A stretch of 64,000 nucleotides of DNA from Maea johnstoni (GCA_963942565.1 OZ012693.1:5781087-5845086); one strand, 5' to 3'. Shown: positions 26,601 through 36,918, counted from the stretch's first letter. Notes: generated by a model from the letters alone, not told the origin. Translations and numbers: made by a program.

Positions 26601-29600
26601 TACTCATTTCTTTGTCAGAGAAGAAAACTTTTCTCTTTAAACTGGGAGAATTTTCACTTTTCCTCTTTGAGGTGACCAGAAATTTATCGGTTGTCTCCTG
26701 AGATTTTAATTCACCAGAGAGAGAAGGTTCTCTCTTAATCTTGACTAAAAGTGATGGCTTACTATTTTCAGGTCCAGAAGTATGATTTTCTGGTTCCTTG
26801 ATAGGGGACTCACATTCAGAGATAATCTCAAGGTTCATATCAGGGCTTGTGGTATTTATATCGAGTTGAGGTTCTTTCTTGACAAAGTCTTGTTTTCTCT
26901 CGGAGGAAACCAAAATATTATCTTCAAGATTCTGATTCTCTGTGCTCTGTAAGAGAGAGTCACATTCGATTTTTTCTTGTTTAATGTTGGAGTCTGGTGC
27001 CTCTGCAGGTTTTGTAGAGCAATTGTTCTCTTTACCTTTAACAGTTCTTCTGGTTCTCATGATGGTGTCTAGTCCATTTTTTGTAGAGAGTTCTAGACAT
27101 GCCCAAATCACACCCTCAGAAGTTTTATCTGATAGCAGAATTTTCATTTTCTCAAAGTCGATAGCTGAATACTTCATCACTGCACTATGTTGGAACATCC
27201 AAATGGGAGATTGGGGTATGGGGTCATGACCATTTCGCAGTCTGAATGATAACAGTGGGTACTTGACCCTATCAAGACTTTGTAAGCTCTCTAGCCATTC
27301 TGCTCTTCGCTGTCTTGTAAGTTCTGATAGTGGATTCTCTAAATCTATGCTTGGTAGATTTAAACCAGACATCTCGAGCTCGTGTGGTACCTACAAATTA
27401 GATAAGTGTTGTTAGGCAGTGCTAGGAATATGGTATAAGGACAGGATGGTGCATTAGTTCATATTAATGTTAGCAATGTGGGTTTTAATAGAAATAGGTT
27501 TTCTTTGGTTAATATAGGTTTATATATATTTATATATATCTCAGGGATGAAAAAACAGAGGCAATTTTAAGGTATCTCGTATGCTATTTTAAATATCATG
27601 TATCAGATTAGTGGAGAAATACGATGTTTTAGGCACATTCATAGCATAAACATTACCTGCAATTCATTAGCACACACTCACATAAAACCATTTAAAAAAA
27701 AAAATAATAATAAATAAATAAATAAAAAAAAGAAGCACAGACAATATAAAAATAAGAAAGTATACACTCTTAATATTGTTATTCAGTCATTCATCTTGAA
27801 GGAGACCAATGTGAAACACATGAAAAACCCTTTTCACTTATCATGTGGCAGTCCTATTTATTTGCAGTGTCATAAAGACTGAGAACACATATGGTATACT
27901 CTACTCATTGTGAATATCATTAGTGTCATCGAACCATTTTTCAGGAACTCGAATAGGTTTCCAAGGATCTTTTTTTGTGACCTTCTTCTCCATCCACACT
28001 TTTCCCTTATCATTACTACATGGTCGTATTATGATTCCAGCCTCACCTATCCTCCACCTGACTGCTGCCTCATGATAAGTCTTTCTGAGTGCCCTAGCCT
28101 TAGGGGCAAGGTCAGTTTTCACTCCATACCTAGTGTTGTTCTTTTTGTTATACTCATAGAGTTTGGAGGCGGCCTTAAGGAATGTCATTCTATCTTCCCA
28201 CCTTAAAAAGGCTATGATAATGGGTTTTTCCTTCTTTTCTTTTTTACCTATTCTATGTGTGTTTTTGATCAGGCACTGTTCTAAGAAAGACTTTTCGAGA
28301 TTGAGTACATCCATTGCAAATTTCTTAACTACTTCCCATGTGTTCTCAGTACTATCTTCGTGATCTATACCGAAAACCCACAAGTTCATTTTGCGTGAAT
28401 GTTGCTCCCTAGCTTCATCAGTAGCTTCCAGCCCTTTGCATTTGTTTTCAAGAGCCACTATTGTAGATTTATCTATACTTTGATAATCTTTGTACTTGAC
28501 AATGGAGGCTTTGAGTGTTTCAATTTCTTTGTTTAAGAAAATCATAGACTCTTAGAGTCCTTCATCTTTCTTTGACAAGTCTGACATTTTTTGTTCCAAT
28601 CTCAGGTATCTCACTTCCAAGCTGATGTTTTTGCTTTGTAAGTCTTCTTGAGACTTTTCTAATTTTTCTTGCAAGGTACTAATGGTATTTGTATGGTTCT
28701 CATACTCTGCCAGGTCCTTTCTGACCTCACTTAAGCCTTCCTGCACTTCCAAAATTTTAGGCTCAAAACCATCTTCCCACTTGGAGGCGAAATCCTTCAA
28801 TCTGGTGTCAACCATTTGCACTATACCTGTGTTATTTTCATTGATTTTGGACTCCCACCTTTCGGACAACTCATCGAATTTTGAATCAAATTTAGCTAAC
28901 ATGTTGTCGTTGTTAATAGCCAGTTGCTCATTCATTTTGACCATGAGTCTCTCGAAAATTTCCTCAACAAATTTGGAATGCTCCATTTCTGTTTCAGTAT
29001 CAGAGGTTGGAATAGTGCTAGATCTCAATTTTCTCGGATTCACCGAGTGACCTCGAAAATTTGAAATAGGTTTAACTCTTTTGCTCATTCTATACCAGGT
29101 ATGGTTACAGAGCACCCTTTTTATTGTCTGACTATTATCTATGACAGGTTTTGACAACAATAGACATTACACATTTTTCAATGAACAATATACATACATA
29201 TGCTTGTCTGATGTCTTTTTCCTGTCTGTTCTTGTTTCGCTGCCACCTTCACGAGTCGGAGATAAACCAGAGTCCGGAAAAGCACAAAGTCAGTACTGTC
29301 TTTATGATAGTAGGAATCTTCTTTTTAGACTATCCCTCGTGAAGTACCAATCATGAGAGTTAACCCGCAACTCTCTCAGGAGGGCTTGTTCCACGGAACA
29401 GATCTAGTGGTAGGGGGTTTTGACAACAGCTTGGCTTGCTCACCGAGTGAGCAGAATCTAGAAGATCCGTGACTAGAGAAATCCCTTAATTCTCTCAGCT
29501 GGGCTTGTTCATAAATGGAATGAACAGATCTAGTAGAAAGGGTTTTGTGCTGTTCTTGTTGATCGGCAATCGTAATCCAATAGTCACATGCTATCTCGAC

Positions 29601-32600
29601 TGTTTCCGTACTGAGTACTTTCGTCCCCACATGAAATATATTTTTTTTTTTTTTTCGTCTTTTTCGAAACAGTCTTAATTTATCAACTGGCTTATCTAGA
29701 AGAGGCTGTCTCTGTTACTCAGCCACCAGTGTCATTTCAATCTTGCTGTAGCACGAATCTCTTCTATTCGTTTCTGTACTCCTCCGTAACACGTGGTGTA
29801 ACTTTCGAAAACCCGAGCTCAATGTTTTCTCCGGGTCTTAAGGCTAGATATCAATCTTTTTCTTGAATGTAGTGTAGGGAGTCAGAACAAGTCTGACCAC
29901 ATACCAATGTTGTTGTGTTTAAGGTACAATTTCAAAAGATGTATCTTTGTTGCCTTAGACCGAGTCCGATAGGTTGTCCGCCATTTTGAATCAAAGCGAA
30001 AGTGAAAACACCTCGGCCGTTTCAATCTATAAAGTTCCACACTTTAGATTATGCATCCGTACATAAATCCCCATCCATGATTGTAAGTAGCCGTTTATGA
30101 AACAAGGGTTTTGTTTTCAGGCATGTAATGGCTTGCGTTTGTAGGATTTTGATCGATTTGTACAGAGCTCCAATAGTCCGTGTTACTCCCTCGAAATCAT
30201 GACGTCACTCATTATGATGATAATGTTAATAATATCAATAATGATAATAGTAATAATATAATGAAAATAATAAAAGTAATAATAAATATAATAGCAGTAA
30301 TGAGAATAATAATAATAAAAAAATTAAAAATAATGATAATATATAATGATGAAAAACAATAGTTATAGTGATAATTACAATAATAACTGCAATGATGATA
30401 ATGGTGACAATTAATAGTAATGATGATGATGATTATAATAATAATAGGCTATAATAGCAATAATAATAATGATAATAATAATGATAAATAAACTACTACT
30501 ACTACTACTGATGATGATTATTATAATGATAATAATAATACTAATAATGATAGTAATGATAATTATTAATAATAATGATAATAATTGTGATGAGATAATA
30601 AGGGATTAATGATAATAATAATGATGATAACCATTATGATAATGATAGTTATAATTATTATGATAACAGTGGTAATAATATAGAAATGATAATAATAGTA
30701 ATTATGACTGTGACAATTGCTGACCCTCATTTCCCTCAAGCTTATGTATTGTCTCTTTGTCTTATAGAATCAGAGGGCATGGAAAGGCGAAACCGAAGAA
30801 ACAGCGCCAAGATGAGATGAAGAGCCTCATCGACCAGACAGGTGCCTTGACCATACAATCTGAAGACAGCAGCAGCACAGACCTATTAGAGAGGGACGAG
30901 GAGGGAAATGTTGTTCTCAATGTCCACACCAGTGGCCGAAGGTCGTATTCACAGGATTTGAAGGTTGTTGATGACTCTGTACGCACAGCCCACACTCGAC
31001 CCAAGTCAGCATTAGTTAAGCAAGACCGTGAAGTTGTATCGACCAAACCAAGAGCTCGGTCCGCAAGGTCACGCCCACGATCAGTTAAAACACATACCAC
31101 GCAGTCTGGAGGAAGGTCAAGGTCATCTGTATCACGTGATGTGCAAGAATCTGAAGCGAAACATGTGGCCATTGAGCTACCTAGGATGAATGATATTCTT
31201 CATGGCTGGAGCGATGATGAGGATGAAGATGATGACTTTGAGTCCATTCCGTCGGTGAAGCATGCGAGACGGAAACGGAGAGGAAAGCGTGTTTATAAGG
31301 TCCACTATGAAACTCCTGGGAATTACCATGGTTACGAACATCTCCCTAACAACCAAGATCCCTTGGAGACAAAATATCGGGAACTTGAGGGGATTCTTGG
31401 TCGGAACTTTTATTCCGGTTCCGTAGACCAGCGTGCGGTGGATGGATTCGAGGCGCAAAAAATGTTGCGTCAGTATATGTCATCCAGTAGCTCATTTTAT
31501 CGTAGTGCCTCTGATCGCCATAAACTAACAAACCAGCATTCACCGCGCCAAATGACTAGACATGGAGCCAGTCCCCGAAAACCTCGACGAAGGAGAAAAT
31601 CGGGCCAGACTTCAAGTGGGCATATAAACGAAATCAGCACACAGACGGAAGATGTTTTCGTAGCAGAAGATGAGTATGATCCTCCTGTGTTGTATTCAGA
31701 TGCTAACAAGAGCGATAGGTCAGCATTAGCACTAGGGAGAAGACGTAAAGGTCAAGCTTCAAGGTCGGGGAAGGAACTGAGTACTCAGACAGAGGATGTG
31801 TACACAGCTGAGGCATCCTACTCAGAGTCTGACGGTAAGGTAAATTGCACGCTTTTTGCACTTATTAGTAGCCACTTTTCTATTTTAATTTTGTTGTTTT
31901 GTATTTACCCTTTGCTGGTGGTGGCTAATTTTGCCAACACAAAATGATGCAAAAAAGCTGAAAAATGCCTTAAACCCTGGGTACTCAATGGACTATCTAC
32001 ATTTTATTTTGATCAGTCCTTTTAAAGAAATTTGCCTTCGGGAAAATATTTGAAGGTGTACATATCAGAACTAAAAAAACAACACTTTCCCTCAAATATT
32101 TTGTGAAATCATTTTCAAAAATCGAATTGATCCAAATAATGCATTTTCCGGGGGATCTCTTGGCATGGCTAGGTTAAAGCTTAAACACAATGTGTTCATT
32201 GTGAGTTTTTCACTGTTTTGAAATGGATATGAACCAGGCATGGATGTTTTAATTTGCACATTGTGATTTTCTTTTTGTACAATTTCTTTTCCGCTTCCTT
32301 TTCACTGCTCAATGGATCACATTTTTGTTATAATTATGCATTTATGTATATGCTGTCAGTAGTATTTTTGTGTATAGAGGAGTAATAGAAAAATTTGATA
32401 TTGAAATATCCGTTAAGTCATCTTTAAGATTGATGTAGGCTTTAAGAAAACATCTTAAAGATATGTCATATCAATGAGCGTATTACTATGTCAGAAAAAG
32501 GGAAGCACATTTTGTGAGGGATTAAATTGTAACCAAATGGAACAGAACAAATGTAGTTCCACTTGTAAACATTTTGTTTATGGCTGGTAAAATAATGAGA

Positions 32601-35238
32601 CAAACAAAAAATTGAGTTTTACCTTTGCCAACAGGGCAGGTTATTGTTGAGAACTGAGATATGTTTCTCAAAACATATCCTATAACTTCAGTTGTAAATT
32701 GATTGAATTATACATATATCTTTATATGTGTGGATTCAAATGAAGTGCTACCTGGTCTAATAGGGTGCACATAGTACTGAACCCTTTAACTAATGCTCAA
32801 AGTGGGCAAAATGTCCTGATCTGGTAATATCTTTCTGGCAAAAGAATGATTGGACAGTTATTTAAAGGAGAAATGTTAATCTGAACTGTCAACACTAATG
32901 AGTCTCCTTGAAATGTTTTGCAAAATTATTCTTTACTCCCTAGCTATTGCCAAAAGTATCATAGATCCAGAGTAAGTCCTCTCTCTAAGTCTCAAGGCCT
33001 ACAAGGGGTAAAACTTTACTGACAGACATTTTTTTGCCATTAAAATACTCATAGTCTGAGCTTGTAACGTCACTACCACTTTTGTCAGACCTCAGGGAAA
33101 TCTCTTTTTGTGACTTTGTTTATTTGTCTGAATTTTTCAATATTAAATATGCTATCTCCGATGTTGAAATTTATTTATGATATAATTTTATAAGTTATAA
33201 ATTTATAAACCATGATTATTGATCTGCTTTTGAAATTCATCTCTTTTATATATGTTTAAAAAACAAAAATGAATAAATTCAATAAATTAATTATAATTTT
33301 CAATTTATTTGTGTTGCAGAAGAAGGTGAGGAAGAAGAGGACTCAGATGGTCTTAATAACAGCATGTCATCCACCAATAGTAACAAAAAGGTGACCTTCG
33401 CAGAGGAAGAGGAGGATTTAGAGGTCACACCAAGGACAGAAAGGTCGCGCAGAAGTTCTGGAGCATCAGATACTGAAATTCGTAGCATTTTGAAGAGAAA
33501 TGAAGAGGAATTCTCAGAAAGTAACACTTCTCCTCGAGTGAGGGTTAAATCCACAAGTCCTAGGTCAAGAAAAGGCCAGCATGACTTGAAATCATCATGG
33601 TTAGATATTCCAAGTGAAGATAATTCAAGGTCGCCTTCAATGTCACCGCGAGGAGTCATCACGCCGACTGACCATTTGTTAAAAAATACAGATAATGATA
33701 AAATAAAAACTTGGCTGGAGGAAAAAGAAAAATTAGAAAAGAAAAGGCGAAAAGATGAGAAGAAAAAGGAGAGAAAGAAGAGAATGGAAGAGAGGAAGGA
33801 GAGGGAGAGGAATGAAAAACGCTTCGAGGAATCTAAAAAAAAAGTTCAAAATTGGATCAGAACAAAGCAAAGGGAAGCGAGGCTGTTAAAAAGACAGCAA
33901 ACATTGCAGGATACATTCCCAAGCAAGGGTTTTGGCAAACATGGAGACGAAGATGAGATGAAACTAGAGGTGAATGTTATTGAACTAGGACCGAGAGTTG
34001 TGACAGGATCAAGTGCCCCTGGTCAGCCAGAAACGTCCCAGAATATAAATACAGCAAACCCTGTACAAGACATTGTGGCAGAACTGCAGGCTGAAAAGGA
34101 GGTTGAAAATAAGTTGTCGTCCTTAAATGGTAAAAACATCAAAAGACAAAAGCAAAGGAAAAAGCGGACTGTGCAAAGTAGTATACTGCAACACAAAAAA
34201 GCAAAGAGGGCAGAATTTGAGCAAAGTTATTTTTCAAAAAGAAAAACTTATGGAAATGCCCTCGCAACAAGTAGGTCAATAAGTCCGATGAAGTCCAGGC
34301 CTTCTCCTGAAGAGGAGGCAAGAAAGAAAGACGAAGAGGAACGGAAAAGGAGGGAAGAATCTCGCAGAAAACGACTGTCCTATGATGGTTGGTTGAAACA
34401 GAAAAGACGAGAGGAAATAGAGCAGCAGAAATCTTTAGATAAGGAGTTAAGAGAAAAACAATTGAATTCTGACCCGATGATGGAGAACGTTATTTCGCAG
34501 CAAGCACGTCGGAGACTTGAAAGTATAAATATGGGAAAGAAAAAAATCTTTAGTGCCATTCCCGGGGTTGCTGATTCCGTAAATTACCCATATTCTGGAG
34601 AACAATCGGAAAATTTCGATGAGGAAACACCTGATCGTTTTGATGAAAGTGGTAGCAAAATACCGCGTTACACCTGGATTCATACTGTAGGACCAAAGAG
34701 TCCTAACACGCGACCACATTCTGCACGATCAAAGTCCTCTGGATCTCATGTTTCGAGTAAGAGATCTCGCCCTTCATCGGCAAGGGTGTCTTCGGTACAG
34801 TTCGGTACCCCAACCCCGCAAAGGTCCTCTGCTTCACCTGTACCGTCCAGAAGTAGAGTTGACTCCATCAATACCGATGGTCCGAACCCGTTCAAAAACC
34901 CCATCCCACCACCCAGACCCCCAAAGAAAGATGGTCCCTCGTACCGTCGACAAAAATACGCTAGTTACGTACGAAATAAAATCAGCGGTGAAGAGCGTCC
35001 GGAACCGCAAGGCTGTGACCGCCCAGAGGATTTGAGCCATGATGGTGGTCAGTTTCCGGTTGATGTTGACCAATCAAATGAAGCCGTACTTGATAACTAT
35101 AGTCAAATGAACTCGAATGAAAATGACATGGCTCATAAGATACCTACTAGTGATATTTCTATCTCGTCAACCTCCTCCATATCGTCTTTGTCTAGTGGTG
35201 CTCAGGCAGCTGATGATACTTTTCTTACTACAGCATAG
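17619..35238 (+). CDS. CCDC181-like charged coiled-coil protein, 1,017 residues
   Basis: Three exons, 17619-17686, 30768-31834 and 33320-35238, join in exact phase (CTT TCA AA / A ATC, then GAC G / AA GAA). The protein starts MRISYNDSGQVVYNPAQRLR. Visible features are serine/arginine-rich low-complexity stretches, an acidic block (DDEDEDDDFES), two ISTQTED/LSTQTED repeats near residues 313 and 360, and a highly charged helix near 500-580 (KTWLEEKEKLEKK.. VQNWIRTKQREAR). A further YDGWLKQKRREE near 735 is followed by a proline-rich RPHSAR/RPSSAR tail. The three W-(L/I)-x-x-K motifs set in basic coiled coil recall CCDC181 and MAP9, both microtubule-associated. A ciliary or microtubule role is therefore a guess. 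The first intron (13.1 kb) contains an antisense LINE. Intron 2 (31835-33319) holds only a fragment of MITE family A near 31905-31990 and unremarkable AT-rich sequence. Confidence 0.7.
18190..18395. repeat. ATT/ATG-type microsatellite, left flank of the LINE
   Basis: Degenerate AATAATGATAAT repeat. Its last 12 bases, ATGATGATAATG (18384-18395), are the left copy of the LINE target duplication. The matching array continues at 30214-30715. Confidence 0.9.
18627..22434 (-). pseudogene. LINE ORF2: APE endonuclease, reverse transcriptase, CCHC (one frameshift)
   Basis: Begins MMGDSLRIVSANVRGI at 22434 and ends at 18627, about 1,268 residues. The endonuclease has NVRG, LLQETH, YAGDWNVALDD and SDHNMISLDL, so the metal-binding and catalytic positions are kept. 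The reverse transcriptase has WRPLTLLNGTYK, IIVDYAKAFDTIEW, SRGCRQGDPISPYLF and the catalytic YADD (LSQYADDTTLFI). The C-terminus has CDMCKIDEDSVEHMLIKC, the CCHC finger usual for L1/Tx1. The frame breaks once near 22166. After THIY two bases seem lost from an AT run, giving a TGA. Restoring them reads IDKTGRYQIITMD. Otherwise open over 1,170 codons, which argues for recent insertion. Confidence 0.95.
22850..24480. repeat. Tandem satellite inside the LINE, about 200-230-bp unit, seven copies
   Basis: The block TAGTTTCCATCCAT..ACATG..TGGTCAGGCTATACACTG, followed by a CCATGCCTCCAG block, recurs near 22895, 23190, 23510, 23745, 23975, 24175 and 24375. Copies nearest the extra ORF are most alike. 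It lies wholly between the extra ORF and ORF2. No coding frame. Confidence 0.85.
24868..27372 (-). CDS. Intact 834-residue ORF with zinc-binding region and catalytically degenerate TatD-like domain
   Basis: A single uninterrupted frame from ATG at 27372 to TGA. A poly(A) signal AATAAA lies 20 bases after the stop (24842-24847). The N-terminal 100 residues are unrecognised. Residues 100-390 are disordered and carry SUMO-type sites (IKQEKIE, VKKEPQL, VKIKREPSL) and a SUMO-interaction motif with acidic tail (EIIEISSEDE, near 258). Residues 403-460 are rich in Cys/His (CRKCEICGKKF..H..H, CWLCHEY..CEIRHC). Residues 610-800 follow the TatD metal-dependent DNase fold (SLGIHPKDV, VVALGNVGLD, QVSVLKSFLQIAKKSKKTI, IPSSYAFTHVDDEG, C-terminal QIRKNIITLL). 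The HxH, GEIGLD glutamate and ETD aspartate positions are not conserved, so it is probably not a nuclease. A TTTGTAG/G acceptor lies 18 bases before the ATG, so a spliced mRNA is possible. Residue numbers are approximate. Confidence 0.82.
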   Translation of the reverse strand: MSGLNLPSIDLENPLSELTRQRRAEWLESLQSLDRVKYPLLSFRLRNGHDPIPQSPIWMFQHSAVMKYSAIDFEKMKILLSDKTSEGVIWACLELSTKNGLDTIMRTRRTVKGKENNCSTKPAEAPDSNIKQEKIECDSLLQSTENQNLEDNILVSSERKQDFVKKEPQLDINTTSPDMNLEIISECESPIKEPENHTSGPENSKPSLLVKIKREPSLSGELKSQETTDKFLVTSKRKSENSPSLKRKVFFSDKEMSREIIEISSEDECVDYRQTYEYPDSEHSKADPSTSKDVTSLSSKKRKLEQSPEPCNLHTSLQRDLSGCSSGQSLKDSNLETESKQNLDPLEEDSDLREVINRRLREAKLQSIAKDQKKDKSVEQSDSFYIDHFKNRTGILIHAQPTELNDYCRKCEICGKKFKDMKQHVIMGHLTNSWWGTFGYNTCWLCHEYQFICEIRHCKGEFDPALHKEDFLFRINCFENYLKEELGCNTDHEMVNLVRSEGMCEKSLSNFTQKETPFLEIIDSSKELTPKKIYNAANPTSFSELIHWRTILEILKYTEIRGLISGTTVPIKKIGLVETTCDLTEDYIYSPELGNIKKYVFHRNSSATETTSVVTDISVTKLTENQHIIDTLLNEKEIKVSLGIHPKDVQACNSTHLEVMMRYLSNPHVVALGNVGLDATIRTPMSNQVSVLKSFLQIAKKSKKTIRVFTKGCHSKTLKIMKECLEDDHKIHYTNVDLSMGEALEFLIHFTNSFIGISRKNLSQGSPGVEMAKRLSLSKLIPSSYAFTHVDDEGNRSFDMEQVVQMLGRIRMASRHSIAKQIRKNIITLLLTQR
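27901..29160 (-). pseudogene. LINE ORF1: coiled coil plus RNA-binding domain (one in-frame stop)
   Basis: The likely start is MSKRVKPISNFRG at 29088, though the frame is open to 29160. The first half (to 28552) is a long heptad-rich coiled coil (FERLMVKMNEQL, LEVRYLRLEQKMSDL), probably for trimerisation as in L1 ORF1p. A TAA ends it at 28552-28554, and two codons later the same frame resumes at MIFLNKEIETLKAS. The second half has the RRM-like and C-terminal blocks of L1/Tx1 ORF1 (RKMNLWVFGI, THRIGKKEKKEKPIIIAFLRW, YGVKTDLAPKARALRKTYHEA). It ends NDIHNE at 27901. Together it is about 400 residues. The protein binds element RNA and chaperones reverse transcription in relatives. Confidence 0.88.
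29161..30213 (-). promoter_or_regulatory. LINE 5' UTR with a terminal CRE site
   Basis: One kilobase without ORF support. The palindromic cAMP-response element TGACGTCA lies at 30200-30207, six bases from the element's 5' end, where LINE internal promoters act. Two imperfect repeats with GGGCTTGTTC and AACAGATCTAGT lie at about 29370-29425 and 29500-29550. Confidence 0.5.
30214..30715. repeat. ATT/ATG-type microsatellite, right flank of the LINE
   Basis: About 500 bp of degenerate AAT/GATAAT repeats ending about 50 bp before the acceptor of exon 2 of the CCDC181-like gene. Its first 12 bases are the right target duplication. Confidence 0.92.
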
Positions 35239-35258
35239 GATTGGTCAGGAGGATAGAA

Positions 35259-35468
35259 TACTGTAGAATAGGAAATTAATCCAGGGTGCAAATATACCAA
35301 ATTTGACCAAAAATGATCTTCCTGAGTTTAATTTGACCAAACAGTCATTATTACGCACTAACACCAATGGGGGCAGATTTTAATTTTCAAATTTAATTAT
35401 ACCGAGATTTTCTAATTCGGTAAATTTGGATTAATTACATGCTTGGAATCATTTCTTATTCTACAGTA
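35259..35468. mobile_element. MITE, family B
   Basis: TIR TACTGTAGAATAGGAAAT at the left, with 17 of 18 positions matched by the inverted right end ATTTCTTATTCTACAGTA. It starts 21 bp past the CCDC181-like stop codon, so it probably forms part of that 3' UTR. Confidence 0.85.
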
Positions 35469-35945
35469 TGTGTTTATTTTACTAGCTGTAAAATATGTGT
35501 AGATAATACGCAAGTGATTGTGTCAAAGTCGCTAAATTAAGAAAAGAAAATAAGTGATATCATATTAAGCGTGGTAATAATTTCACAAAAGGATTACATA
35601 TTTCAGGTTATAAAATATTTTTGTTAATTGGATAAGCAGACCTACTGTAGAAAGGTTTCAGATCTGGTTGTCCTTTCTTCCAGAGAAGGAAATATTTGGT
35701 TGTCCAGAAAAAATTGAAGTGTCCAAGCCTATAAATGCTGGAGCAGAGACAATCAGTCACAGAACACCATATTTTTATTAGCCGACATTCAAGAAATGGT
35801 TCAAAAAATTGTAACCGGGTGGCACTATTACGTAAGCCTCTAGTGTAATGAAGTTGACATGTAATGAAATCTGTATCAGAAATAACTGATATAGGAGGTA
35901 TGTGGAAGGCTCAACAGGCTGTGCTCCCAGAGAATATGCAGAAGT

Positions 35946-36158
35946 TTAACCCTTATGCTGGTGGTGGCTAATTTGGCAAATATAAAATGATGCAAAAAAC
36001 CTGGAAAATGACTGAAACCATGGCATATGAGTACTCATCTGATAGCACTTAGCGAGAGCTAACCAATCAATATAAACATGACAGGGTTAAGATAATTAGC
36101 AAAAATCTTTGCATCCTTGTACTTTGGACAAAAGTTGCCTCAACATTGAAAGGGTTAA
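35946..36158. mobile_element. MITE family A, complete with TTAA at both ends
   Basis: TTAACCCTTATGCTG at the left and AAGGGTTAA at the right, 213 bp, same orientation as the copy at 1888. Confidence 0.85.
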
Positions 36159-36412
36159 CCTATGTAGTTCCTAAACTATGTCGATGTAATTAATCTTTCT
36201 TTGCAGAAAAAAAATTGATTGTGAAAATTCTACCAAAAACTGAAACAATTGTGCCATTTTGTCTGTGCAGCTTTTTAACTTATTGAAAGTGGTACATGTG
36301 ATAAGTACTAGGAGTGAAATGTATATATAGGTATATGTAAATAGTATGGTTATTTTAGACTCTGCAGGTCTAGTCTGGTGCTAAACTATGTTTATGATCA
36401 ACATCAAAATGA

Positions 36413-36418
36413 AATAAA
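36413..36418 (+). terminator. Candidate poly(A) signal of the CCDC181-like gene
   Basis: AATAAA followed by a T/GT-rich stretch (TTTTATTTCC, TTTCTGTGGTG), 1.2 kb past the stop. Both 3' UTR MITEs would be included. Confidence 0.55.
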
Positions 36419-36842
36419 TTTTATTTCCAAGCAATTTCTGTGGTGAATGTTATTATTTGAAGACAGTTGTATTTACTGATGTGGCAATTTCAGCCCCTTA
36501 TACTCAAGTTTCCAATTAGCAAACTCATTTAACATCAAAACAGTAACCCATTCTTGCCATTTTGGTAGTATCTTTGGGACCAAAGCATTAACCCCAAAAT
36601 ATATTTCAAGGAGAAAGCAAAACCCAATCAACAAACATTCTTTGTGAAGTTAACCACAAGTCCTATGGCATTTAAAAAAGTATCATAGATCTAGACTAAG
36701 ATGGTTAAGATAACTAGCTCTCTTGTATCTGGAATTATAATCATGCACATGGTCTGACAACTAAGAAATAACTCGTCATATTGAGAAAATATTGAATACG
36801 TTTGAAGAGGACTTTGAAGGACTTTCCAATTGGCCGTACTAC

Positions 36843-36918
36843 TCATAATGAGATTTGAACATGTAACCTCATGTTTGGGTGCCAGGCATTTAAAACACTA
36901 GGCCACAGCGGTGCTTCA
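36843..36918 (-). repeat. tRNA-like SINE head
   Basis: On the minus strand TGGCCTAGTGTTTTAAATGC resembles a pol III A box, and GTTCAAATCTC about 35 bases on resembles a B box. The 5' GCACCGCTG and 3' CTCATTATGAG arms do not pair as a real tRNA acceptor. A tRNA-derived SINE or tRNA relic fits better than a functional tRNA. Confidence 0.5.

Larger units (their letters stand above)
18396..30213 (-). mobile_element. Full-length Tx1/L1-like LINE carrying an extra TatD-like ORF, 11.8 kb
   Basis: Bounded by identical 12-bp direct repeats ATGATGATAATG (18384-18395 and 30214-30225) within one split microsatellite. The 3' end (plus 18396-18412) is an A-rich tail on the minus strand, with AATAAA about 47 bases before it (18443-18448). 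Order on the minus strand: a 1-kb 5' UTR, ORF1, the extra ORF, a satellite, ORF2, and a 231-bp 3' UTR. The domain set (APE endonuclease, RT, C-terminal CCHC, ORF1 RNA-binding domain) places it in the L1/Tx1 group, which is known to include families that insert into microsatellites. It lies antisense in intron 1 of the CCDC181-like gene. ORF1 has one in-frame stop and ORF2 one 2-base frameshift, so this copy is probably inactive but young. Confidence 0.87.

Noticed and set aside
27660-27740. Poly(A)/AAT-rich stretch as the 3' end of a separate retroposed gene between ORF1 and the TatD ORF
   Set aside because: No matching target duplication was found around 22440 or 27900. The A/T-rich tract alone is not evidence.
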